This document shows, one piece after another, positions 1 through 4,947 of a stretch of DNA of 6,444 nucleotides. Under the pieces are notes generated by a model that made no database searches, was not told the origin of the DNA, and saw only the letters and a program-made list of their open reading frames with translations. The stretch is from positions 1-6,444 of the forward strand of contig JACREV010000236.1 in assembly GCA_016218095.1 (NCBI GenBank), written 5' to 3'. The stretch comes from Deltaproteobacteria bacterium (GTDB lineage Bacteria > Desulfobacterota > GWC2-55-46). The position numbers were made by a program, and so were the translations under genes. The first letter of the stretch is position 1. Each line of letters opens with the position of its first letter.

Positions 1-909
1 CTCATCGCGTTAAACACGCTCGCCGAAGGGAAAGAGGTCATAATATCGCGCGGAGAGCTCATAGAGATAGGCGGCTCCTTCAGGCTCCCGGAGATAATAA
101 AAAAGAGCGGCTGTATATTGAAGGAGGTCGGCACCACGAACAGGACCCACGGGGCCGACTATACCGGGGCCGTGACGGACGCTACCGCACTTCTATTGAA
201 GGCCCACACGAGCAACTATAAGGTGGTGGGGTTCACTTCTGATGTTCCGTTAAAGGCCCTAGTCGAGATAGGCAGGGAAAACGGCGTACCTGTGATAGAA
301 GACCTCGGGAGCGGCTCGCTCGTTGACTTATCGGTCTGGGGGCTCCCGAAGGAGCCGCTTGTGAGCGAATCGATCGCCGCAGGCGCGGACGTCGTCACGT
401 TCAGCGGGGACAAGCTCCTTGGAGGCCCGCAGGCCGGGATAATAGCGGGCAAGAAGGCGTTCATAGACAGGATCAGAAAAAATCCTCTTAAAAGGGCGTT
501 ACGCACGGGCAAACTGACGCTTTCAGCCCTCGAAGCGGTCTTGAGGCTCTACCTTAATAAGGAGAAGCTCCGGGGCTCGGTCCCTACGCTCCGCTTTATT
601 ACGAGGGACTTAAACGATATAGAAGAGGCGGCCATGAAGGCCCGGGGGCTCATCGAGGCGGCGCTCGGAGGTGGGTTCAAGGTCGGGGTCGAGGCCGACT
701 CATCCGTTATCGGGGGAGGGGCGCTCCCGGATACGACGCTGCCGACGCGGGTCGTATCGATCACAAGCGAGTCCATGACCGCAGAGGCGATATCAAAGCT
801 GTTCCTCTCAGGCGACCCGGCGGTACTCGGCAGGATTAACAAGGACAGGTTCCTCCTTGACTTGAGGACCGTCGAAGACCCCGCCTTGCTCGTCCCCGGA
901 CTGAAATAA
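1..909 (+). CDS. selA: L-seryl-tRNA(Sec) selenium transferase, 5' end outside the window
   Basis: SelA is a PLP enzyme of the cytoplasm that converts Ser-tRNA(Sec) to Sec-tRNA(Sec) using selenophosphate from SelD. The reading frame is open from base 1, so the gene enters from the left. It has 302 codons here before TAA; about 155-160 N-terminal residues are missing compared with the ~463-residue E. coli protein. Family landmarks are present: the segment RGELIEIGGSFRLPEI near residues 17-32, then VEIG/PVIEDLGSGSL, and the PLP-lysine motif SGDKLLGGPQAGI, with the Schiff-base lysine codon at 412-414. The C-terminal region with LPTRVVSI and the closing FLLDLRTV segment is intact. No frameshift is seen. 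A TTG at 118 is internal and not the start. selB often follows selA but does not here; the next gene is convergent. Identity is secure; the start and promoter cannot be seen. Confidence 0.97.
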   Translation, partial: LIALNTLAEGKEVIISRGELIEIGGSFRLPEIIKKSGCILKEVGTTNRTHGADYTGAVTDATALLLKAHTSNYKVVGFTSDVPLKALVEIGRENGVPVIEDLGSGSLVDLSVWGLPKEPLVSESIAAGADVVTFSGDKLLGGPQAGIIAGKKAFIDRIRKNPLKRALRTGKLTLSALEAVLRLYLNKEKLRGSVPTLRFITRDLNDIEEAAMKARGLIEAALGGGFKVGVEADSSVIGGGALPDTTLPTRVVSITSESMTAEAISKLFLSGDPAVLGRINKDRFLLDLRTVEDPALLVPGLK

Positions 910-918
910 GGTAGCCAT

Positions 919-946
919 AAAAAAAGGCGGGGGGAAGCCCCCCGCC
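919..946 (-). terminator. Intrinsic terminator of the minus-strand small exported protein gene
   Basis: A perfect 9-bp GC stem (926-934 with 938-946, loop AAG at 935-937) is followed on the minus strand by a run of seven U (the A run at 919-925). It begins about 20 bases after the stop codon of the minus-strand gene. On the plus strand no U tract follows the stem, so it should work mainly for the minus strand. It may still slow transcription leaving selA. Confidence 0.88.
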
Positions 947-965
947 CGTGGATGCGGATCATTAT

Positions 966-1388
966 CTACTGGCCGCCGGTCGTGCCGCCGCCCATCGTTC
1001 CGCCCTCCCTTTCAGAAGGAGCAGGGGTTGTGCCGGGGGCCGCGCCCTTGCGCTCGGTCATGCCCTTGCCTGCCGCCGCGCCGCTCTGGAACAGCCTCGC
1101 GTGCTCCATCGACTTCTCGGCGCTGTCGAGCGCGGTCTTCGCGCTGTTGACGGCCTCCTTAAGGTGCTCGTCCTCTCCAGCGGACCTCTGGGCCTGCTCG
1201 AAGCTCCTGATGGCGGACTTCAAGTTGTCAATAGCCTGCTGGGTCTGCTTCACCGCCTTGGACTGCTGTTTCTGCGCGTCCTCGGCGGCCGCCGCCTCTG
1301 CCTCAGCCGCGTGCACATTCACCGCGTTCATTGAGAACACGGCGAGGAAGACTGAGAGGACAAACGCGTAGAAGATGGAATTCTTCAT
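966..1388 (-). CDS. Small exported alpha-helical protein of unknown function
   Basis: The 140-residue product is not one I recognise with certainty. A Sec signal peptide is clear: MKNS, a hydrophobic core at residues 5-20, and a likely signal-peptidase I site after VHA (residue 27) or HAA (28). Residues 30-98 are Ala, Lys, Glu and Gln rich and contain no Pro and a single Gly (71), so two or more amphipathic helices or a coiled coil are likely. Two similar helical units can be read, around AIDNLKSAIRSFEQAQ (52-67) and EAVNSAKTALDSAEKS (78-93). The tail (101-140) is low-complexity Gly/Thr/Pro/Ala, ending GGGTTGGQ. The layout resembles small periplasmic helical-bundle proteins such as SmbP-like metal-binding proteins, but the His content is low (two after the signal peptide), so metal binding is only a guess. 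The ATG is preceded by an excellent AGGAGG (1399-1404) at a 10-base spacing. The gene converges on selA and has its own terminator. Existence as a gene is well supported; function is unknown. Confidence 0.85.
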   Translation of the reverse strand: MKNSIFYAFVLSVFLAVFSMNAVNVHAAEAEAAAAEDAQKQQSKAVKQTQQAIDNLKSAIRSFEQAQRSAGEDEHLKEAVNSAKTALDSAEKSMEHARLFQSGAAAGKGMTERKGAAPGTTPAPSEREGGTMGGGTTGGQ

Positions 1389-1524
1389 GTTTTCTTTACC
1401 TCCTCTTTTTTTTGCCTGACAGCGTTAATTTGATTGCCTCTCCTCTCCTGCCCGTATCGGGGACCTCTGAGTGCGACCAGCGTGCGCGCCTACCCCCTTC
1501 TGCAAAGCTCAATGGCTTTTTCTA

Positions 1525-1552
1525 ATTATAATGCAAGAAACGGAAGCCGCAA
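1525..1552 (-). promoter_or_regulatory. Candidate sigma-70-type promoter for the minus-strand small protein gene
   Basis: Read on the minus strand, TTGCGG (1547-1552) and a consensus TATAAT (1525-1530) are separated by 16 bases. Transcription would start near 1518, leaving an untranslated leader of about 130 bases before the ATG at 1388. The -10 box is perfect but the -35 box matches only at TTG. It lies in the AT-richer gap between two divergent genes, which supports it. No riboswitch fold was recognised in the leader. Confidence 0.4.
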
Positions 1553-1608
1553 GGCGTGTCCGAGGAAATATTTTCAAGGGAGCTCTTCGTTTGCCGCCGC
1601 ATATTCAC

Positions 1609-1636
1609 TTGATTTTTCTTGGAAATATTCTAAAAT
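1609..1636 (+). promoter_or_regulatory. Candidate promoter abutting the DUF3108 gene start
   Basis: TTGATT (1609-1614) and TAAAAT (1631-1636) with a 16-base spacer make a good sigma-70-like promoter. The expected start point, 6-8 bases after the -10 box, falls at 1642-1644, on the ATG itself (1643-1645). There is no Shine-Dalgarno sequence just upstream of that ATG. The pair fits a leaderless transcript. An alternative -10, TATTCT (1626-1631), would give a leader of only about five bases. Confidence 0.5.
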
Positions 1637-1642
1637 AGAATA

Positions 1643-2488
1643 ATGCGAAGCACTAAAATATTTTTTGCGCTCGCCTTATTTCTCCTCTCGTCAATCTGCG
1701 CCCCGTCCTTTGCTGAAACAAATCTTCCTAAAAACGGCACGATAGCCGAAGCCTTCCTTGGCGAGGAGCTCGTCTATGAGATAGGCTTCTGGTTCTTTGA
1801 GGAGGTCGCCATAGGGAAGATCGGCTTGGAGAAGGGCGAGAACGGCGAGTACGTCGCGACCCTCTCCGCCTACACGACCGGGGTCGTGGACAAATTCATA
1901 AAGCACAGGAAGGACCTCTACGTATCGAGGCTCAAGCTCTCGCCCGACGGCAAGAGGTTCCTCACCAAAAGCTTCGATAAGAGCGTGACGATAGGCGATA
2001 ATAAAGTCATGAAGTCGTCGACCGTCTTCGACTACGAGAAGATGACCATGACCTGGAAGTCGACGAAGAACGGGAAGGAGACGAGCGCCGGTACGATAGA
2101 CCTGCCGAAGGACAAGTACAGCGACGACCCGCTCGGGGCCTTCTACAACTTCCGCTACGGCGTATACGGCCCCCACGAGGCAGGAAGGGAGTACACCATC
2201 TACTCCTTTCCCAAGGAGGACCATGTGCCGAAGATATTCCTGAAGATCGATTCCAAGGAAAAAAGCCCGGGGCCGGGCGTGAAAGGCGACTTTTTAGCGA
2301 CCGCCCGGATAGACAAGGAGCTGTTCGGCTCCCAGACAGGCGACATAGACATAGTCTTTACCGACGCCATGTTGCCGATAGAGGCGGTCGCGAAGGATCT
2401 CTTGTTCTTCGGGGACGTGAAGGGCAGGCTCAAAAAATACGGGGCCGCCGTCGAGTTCAGGAAGACCGCGGCTGAAGCGGCGCCTTGA
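1643..2488 (+). CDS. DUF3108 family exported protein
   Basis: The 281-residue product has a Sec signal peptide (MRSTK, hydrophobic core at 6-19, likely cleavage after SFA at residue 24), so it should act in the periplasm or at the outer membrane. The Cys at 19 is not in a proper lipobox (SSIC). The mature part carries DUF3108 features: the opening strand GEELVYEI (40-47) followed by an aromatic stretch and AIGKIGL (56-62), and the family-like DPLGAFYNFR (162-171). The fold is expected to be beta-rich. The biochemical function of the family is not established; it is often found near cell-envelope genes. The start is fixed by the signal peptide, although no ribosome binding site precedes it; a promoter-like sequence ends seven bases upstream. 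A hairpin repeat separates it from the convergent MFS gene. Assignment to DUF3108 comes from recognised motifs, not a profile search. Confidence 0.85.
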   Translation: MRSTKIFFALALFLLSSICAPSFAETNLPKNGTIAEAFLGEELVYEIGFWFFEEVAIGKIGLEKGENGEYVATLSAYTTGVVDKFIKHRKDLYVSRLKLSPDGKRFLTKSFDKSVTIGDNKVMKSSTVFDYEKMTMTWKSTKNGKETSAGTIDLPKDKYSDDPLGAFYNFRYGVYGPHEAGREYTIYSFPKEDHVPKIFLKIDSKEKSPGPGVKGDFLATARIDKELFGSQTGDIDIVFTDAMLPIEAVAKDLLFFGDVKGRLKKYGAAVEFRKTAAEAAP

Positions 2489-2503
2489 AAACCCACCTTC
2501 AAA

Positions 2504-2541
2504 CCCCTGCCCCTTTTTCTAAAGAGGGCGAGGGGAGATTA
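2504..2541. repeat. Hairpin repeat, copy A, possibly a shared terminator between convergent genes
   Basis: Bases 2504-2512 pair with 2526-2535 (nine pairs with one bulged G), enclosing a second short stem CTTT/AAAG (2513-2516 with 2521-2524). The block 2511-2541 aligns without gaps to 4756-4786 at 25 of 31 positions, so it looks like one of two copies of a dispersed repeat. It sits in the 59-base gap between the convergent DUF3108 and MFS stop codons. No proper U tract follows on either strand, so termination is plausible but unproven. Confidence 0.6.
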
Positions 2542-2547
2542 CCCTGG

Positions 2548-3726
2548 TCAAGCCCTATCCTGTTTTCCGGTAAAAGCGAAGTAGACCGCCGCCCCGAACG
2601 ACATGGCGCTACCGAAGAGGAACGTCGCGTAAGGCCCGATATTGTCCCAGAGATACCCGGCTATTATGGAGGCGGGCAGAAGCATGACCCCGGCTACCGT
2701 ATGGTAGACCCCGAAGGCCGTAGCCCTCTGCTCCTTGGGGGCGAGGATGGCGAGGTACGCCTTCTGCGTCCCCTCGGTCATGCCCTTGTATATGCCGTAG
2801 ACGGGAAAGAGTATCCAGATGTGTATGGCGGAAGTAGAGAACGCTACGGCGAGATAGATGAGCGAATAGAGGAGGAAGCTTCCGAGTATCATGTTTTTTA
2901 CGCCTATCCTGTCCGCGAGCGCGCCGAGCGGGGCCGAAGATAAGGCGTAGACGATATTGAAAAGGACGTATACGACCGGGATGAGCTCTCGGGATATCCC
3001 GGCGTTTTCCGCCTGGAGCACGAGGAAGGCGTCGGCGAAGTTGCCGAGCGAGAATACGGCGATGACGACGAGGTACCTCCGGAACGGCCCGTTGAACGAC
3101 GATATGGAGAGCCGCGGGGCCTCCCTGACCTCCTCCCTTGTCTTCTTTTTTTCCTTTATGAACAGGATTATTATGATGACGGCTATTACGCCGGGTATGG
3201 TGGAGGCGTAGAATACGAGCCTTAAATTATCTTTCGAGAGGAAAAGGAGGGCAAAGGCGATCCCCGGGCCGATGACGGCCCCGATGGTGTCCATGGACCT
3301 GTGAAAGCCGTATGCGAGCCCGAGCCTTTCTTTTTCCGTGGAATCCGCTATGATCGCGTCCCTCGGCGAGGTCCGCACACCTTTGCCGACCCGGTCTATA
3401 AAACGAGCGGTCAAGACCTGGAACCATGTCGATGAGGAGGCTAAAAGGGGACGGGACGCGGCTGAGACACCGTAGCCGATAGTCATCAGGAACTTTCTCT
3501 TTCCGAGCTTATCCGAGAGCCACCCTGAAAAGACCTTTAATATCGAGGCGGTAGCCTCGGCGATACCTTCTATGATGCCGACGGTAGTCTTCGTCGTCCC
3601 GAGGACCCCGGTAAGGAAGAGGGGGACGAGCGGGTAGACCATCTCCGAGGAGATGTCCATAAAGAGGCTCACCAGCCCCGTAAAGAAGACGTTTTTCCCG
3701 AGCCCGAGTATCTTTCTTTCAGCCAT
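2548..3726 (-). CDS. Major facilitator superfamily transporter
   Basis: This is a 392-residue, 12-helix-type inner-membrane transporter. Hydrophobic segments are spread along the whole length, with a charged cytoplasmic loop at 191-204 (KEKKKTREEVREA) between the two six-helix halves. The MFS motif A, GWLSDKLGKRKFL (68-80), sits after TM2, and a second copy, GALADRIGVKNM (268-279), sits in the C-terminal half. The stretch FIDRVGKGVRTSPRDAIIAD (109-128) is typical of one uncharacterised MFS subgroup in deltaproteobacteria and related lineages. The substrate cannot be told from sequence; an efflux role is only a guess. The frame stays open for 185 more codons upstream, but those run through a repeat, the rplU promoter and antisense rplU and look nothing like a transporter. 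The ATG at 3726, starting MAERKILGLGKN, is therefore chosen. Its ribosome binding site is weak (GGTAAGA far upstream). It is divergent from rplU and is bracketed by repeat-like DNA on both sides. Confidence 0.92.
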   Translation of the reverse strand: MAERKILGLGKNVFFTGLVSLFMDISSEMVYPLVPLFLTGVLGTTKTTVGIIEGIAEATASILKVFSGWLSDKLGKRKFLMTIGYGVSAASRPLLASSSTWFQVLTARFIDRVGKGVRTSPRDAIIADSTEKERLGLAYGFHRSMDTIGAVIGPGIAFALLFLSKDNLRLVFYASTIPGVIAVIIIILFIKEKKKTREEVREAPRLSISSFNGPFRRYLVVIAVFSLGNFADAFLVLQAENAGISRELIPVVYVLFNIVYALSSAPLGALADRIGVKNMILGSFLLYSLIYLAVAFSTSAIHIWILFPVYGIYKGMTEGTQKAYLAILAPKEQRATAFGVYHTVAGVMLLPASIIAGYLWDNIGPYATFLFGSAMSFGAAVYFAFTGKQDRA

Positions 3727-3777
3727 GGTCTTTTGATTCTTACCGATTTTGGCGGATTTTGCAAGGAAAGGGGTGGG

Positions 3778-3898
3778 CAGAGCGTCATAAACTTCGCATA
3801 CCTTCGTTGCTCCTCGGCCCCGCCGTTGCGGCGTACCCAAAAGTACGCCTCGCGCCGGTCCTTCGTCGCGCCTCGGTCTGCTGTGTTCTGACGCTCTG
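3778..3898. repeat. 121-base MITE/REP-like element with 10-base terminal inverted repeats
   Basis: The element is bounded by CAGAGCGTCA (3778-3787) and its exact reverse complement TGACGCTCTG (3889-3898). Almost at the centre is a perfect 7-bp hairpin, GGCGTAC/GTACGCC (3830-3836 with 3843-3849, loop CCAAAA). A 17-base direct repeat (CCTTCGTTGCTCCTCGG at 3801-3817 and a 15/17 match at 3860-3876) flanks the hairpin. It has no coding capacity of its own. The symmetry suggests a non-autonomous mobile or palindromic repeat; no target-site duplication is obvious. It lies between the MFS start and the rplU promoter. Confidence 0.6.
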
Positions 3899-3940
3899 AA
3901 TAAGCCTGGTGGGGAAAAAACCTTTAAGATTGATTTTTTC

Positions 3941-3969
3941 TTGACAACCCCTCTTAAAATCGTTAATAT
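3941..3969 (+). promoter_or_regulatory. Sigma-70-type promoter of rplU-rpmA
   Basis: A perfect -35 TTGACA (3941-3946), a 17-base spacer and TAATAT (3964-3969) form a near-consensus strong promoter, as expected for ribosomal protein genes. Transcription should begin near 3976, leaving only about 25 bases before the rplU ATG. That is too short for a structured L21-type autoregulatory leader such as the one known in Bacillus. Confidence 0.85.
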
Positions 3970-4000
3970 TTGATATTCAATAATCTTGGAGGACTCGAAG

Positions 4001-4312
4001 ATGCACGCAGTTATCAAGACCGGCGGAAAGCAGTATAGGGTAGCGGAAGGCGATTTGCTCAAAGTCGAGAAGCTCGAAGGGGAGATAGGCTCGACCATCG
4101 AGTTCCCCGAGGTGCTTGCCGTCGGCGAAGGCGATTCCATTAAGGTCGGGTCCCCGACCGTTGCAGGGGCGAAGGTCAAGGCCGAGATCGTCGAGCATGG
4201 CAAGTCGAAGAAGGTCATCATATTCAAAAAGAAGCGCAGGAAGGGCTTTGCCAAGAAGCAGGGGCACAGACAGCTCTTCACCTCGATAAAGATACAGGAA
4301 ATAAAGGCCTAA
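4001..4312 (+). CDS. rplU: 50S ribosomal protein L21
   Basis: L21 binds 23S rRNA in the large subunit. The 103-residue product has the usual family length and the signature opening MHAVIKTGGKQYRVAEGD. The basic C-terminal region, KKVIIFKKKRRKGFAKKQGHRQ (about residues 72-93), corresponds to the RNA-binding segment with the conserved GHRQ. The ATG at 4001 is chosen because GGAGG (3988-3992) lies eight bases upstream and the protein then begins at the conserved MHAVI; an upstream in-frame TTG at 3986 overlaps that ribosome binding site. It is the first gene of an operon with rpmA, 32 bases downstream, driven by the promoter at 3941-3969. Confidence 0.98.
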   Translation: MHAVIKTGGKQYRVAEGDLLKVEKLEGEIGSTIEFPEVLAVGEGDSIKVGSPTVAGAKVKAEIVEHGKSKKVIIFKKKRRKGFAKKQGHRQLFTSIKIQEIKA

Positions 4313-4344
4313 TCAAATTTTAAAAGTTTTCAGGAGGTTTTTCC

Positions 4345-4596
4345 GTGGCTCATAAAAAGGCGGGCGGCAGTTCAAGGAACGGACGCGACTCTAACGGCCA
4401 GAGAAGGGGAGTAAAGAGGTTCTCGGGCCAGGTCGTCTCGGCCGGCTCCATAATCGTAAGGCAGGTAGGCTCCAGGTTCTACCCCGGCGCGAATGTCGGC
4501 CAGGGCAAGGACTTCACCCTCTTCGCAAAGGTAAGCGGCATCGTCAAGTTCGAGGAGAGAGGCGAGAAGAAGTTCGTCACCATCCTCCCCCAGTAA
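4345..4596 (+). CDS. rpmA: 50S ribosomal protein L27
   Basis: L27 lies at the peptidyl transferase centre, where its N-terminal tail contacts tRNA. The 83-residue product matches the family: MAHKKAGGSSRNGRDS, then GVKRFSGQ and AGSIIVRQVGSRFYPGANVG. The protein begins directly at the mature MAHKK end, without the cleaved N-terminal extension found in Firmicutes. Translation starts at GTG; AGGAGG (4332-4337) seven bases upstream fixes it. It is the second gene of the rplU operon and is followed by a strong terminator. Confidence 0.98.
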   Translation: MAHKKAGGSSRNGRDSNGQRRGVKRFSGQVVSAGSIIVRQVGSRFYPGANVGQGKDFTLFAKVSGIVKFEERGEKKFVTILPQ

Positions 4597-4672
4597 CCTC
4601 CGGGGCGGCATTTATACCCAGTTGATTACCTTAAATAGAGGTAGCCTGGAATAAGACCCTGAATAAATCCTG

Positions 4673-4722
4673 AAGGGCGGGAAGGAGAGGCTCTCTAAGC
4701 CTTTCCGGACCGCCCTTTTTTT
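4673..4722 (+). terminator. Intrinsic terminator of the rplU-rpmA operon
   Basis: An 8-bp lower stem, AAGGGCGG (4673-4680) with CCGCCCTT (4710-4717), carries an upper 8-bp stem GGAGAGGC/GCCTTTCC (4684-4691 with 4699-4706, one G-U pair, loop 4692-4698) above a small internal loop. A run of seven T (4716-4722) follows at once. It begins 77 bases after the rpmA stop. Confidence 0.92.
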
Positions 4723-4752
4723 ATGGCCGCAAAGGTGTAATTGATTTTTAGA

Positions 4753-4801
4753 CCCCCTCTTTTCTAATGAGGGGGTGGGGAGGTTAATCCTTTAGAAAGG
4801 G
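4753..4801. repeat. Hairpin repeat, copy B
   Basis: Bases 4752-4759 (ACCCCCTC) pair perfectly with 4769-4776 (GAGGGGGT) around a 9-base loop. The block 4756-4786 matches copy A (2511-2541) at 25 of 31 positions. Downstream, CCTTTAGAAAGGG (4789-4801) is a small hairpin that reads as an inverted echo of the CTTTTCTAA core, so the whole is palindromic in style. It lies just past the rpmA terminator and has no coding content. Confidence 0.6.
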
Positions 4802-4819
4802 ATACCGTTGCATAAGGCG

Positions 4820-4889
4820 CTGGATTCCCGCTTTAAGCACGCGGGAATGACAGTGTTTGTCATTCCCGAGGTTTTAATCGGGAATCCAG
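4820..4889. repeat. Head-to-head pair of ATTCCC/GGGAAT palindromic repeat units
   Basis: Outer arms CTGGATTCCCG (4820-4830) and CGGGAATCCAG (4879-4889) are perfect inverted repeats. Inner arms CGGGAATGACA (4842-4852) and TGTCATTCCCG (4858-4868) are too. Each half is itself a hairpin: ATTCCCGC/GCGGGAAT (4824-4831 with 4841-4848) and ATTCCCG/CGGGAAT (4862-4868 with 4879-4885). The unit TGTCATTCCCG-N10-CGGGAATCCAG resembles widespread REP-like intergenic repeats; Neisseria dRS3 shares ATTCCC...GGGAAT but with an 8-base gap, against 12-13 here. With five bases (4853-4857) between the inner arms, a 70-base cruciform or two adjacent hairpins could form. Confidence 0.8.
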
Positions 4890-4913
4890 TTTTATAGTAT
4901 TTTAAAATTCGTA

Positions 4914-4922
4914 TGTTATAGT
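4914..4922 (+). promoter_or_regulatory. Possible extended -10 promoter for obgE-proB
   Basis: TGTTATAGT (4914-4922) is an extended -10 element (TG, one base, TATAGT) in an AT-rich stretch. No good -35 box lies at the right distance; TTTATA at 4891-4896 is 20 bases away. Transcription would start near 4929, about 19 bases before the obgE ATG. It is needed if the strong terminator at 4673-4722 stops the upstream operon. Confidence 0.4.
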
Positions 4923-4947
4923 AATTTATTAAGGAAGAGTATAACCA

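Larger units (their letters stand above)
4597..4947. other. 351-base intergenic region: terminator, two repeat elements, obgE promoter
   Basis: No gene is seen here. From left to right it holds about 75 bases in which I recognise nothing, the rpmA terminator (4673-4722), hairpin repeat copy B (4753-4801), a head-to-head pair of ATTCCC/GGGAAT hairpin units (4820-4889), then an AT-rich stretch with a possible obgE promoter and its ribosome binding site (AAGGA at 4931-4935). Confidence 0.7.

Noticed and set aside
926..946. Same hairpin as a terminator for selA
   Set aside because: No U tract follows on the plus strand; the A run lies on the other side, so it is oriented for the minus-strand gene.
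948..1371. Plus-strand open frames opposite the small exported protein gene
   Set aside because: They lack ribosome binding sites and recognisable protein features; the minus strand has AGGAGG, a signal peptide and a terminator.
1434..1643. 69-codon plus-strand frame ending at the DUF3108 start, as a possible leader peptide
   Set aside because: No ribosome binding site, no recognisable features, and it spans the predicted promoters of both divergent genes.
1691..2224. 177-codon minus-strand frame opposite the DUF3108 gene
   Set aside because: Shadow frame; the plus strand encodes a signal peptide and family motifs over the same span.
3742..3770. TTGCAA-N17-AAGAAT on the minus strand as an MFS promoter
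   Set aside because: Only 4/6 matches in each box and it would start transcription about two bases before the ATG; too weak to list as a feature.
3970..4000. L21 autoregulatory leader RNA upstream of rplU
   Set aside because: The predicted leader is only about 25 bases and shows no structure.
3727..4281. 185-codon upstream extension of the MFS reading frame on the minus strand
   Set aside because: It runs through the 121-base repeat, the rplU promoter and antisense rplU, and its translation has no transporter-like content; the MFS fold begins properly at 3726.
4740..4900. CRISPR array in the repeat-rich gap
   Set aside because: The repeats are inverted and of two unrelated kinds, with no regular direct repeats and spacers and no cas genes.
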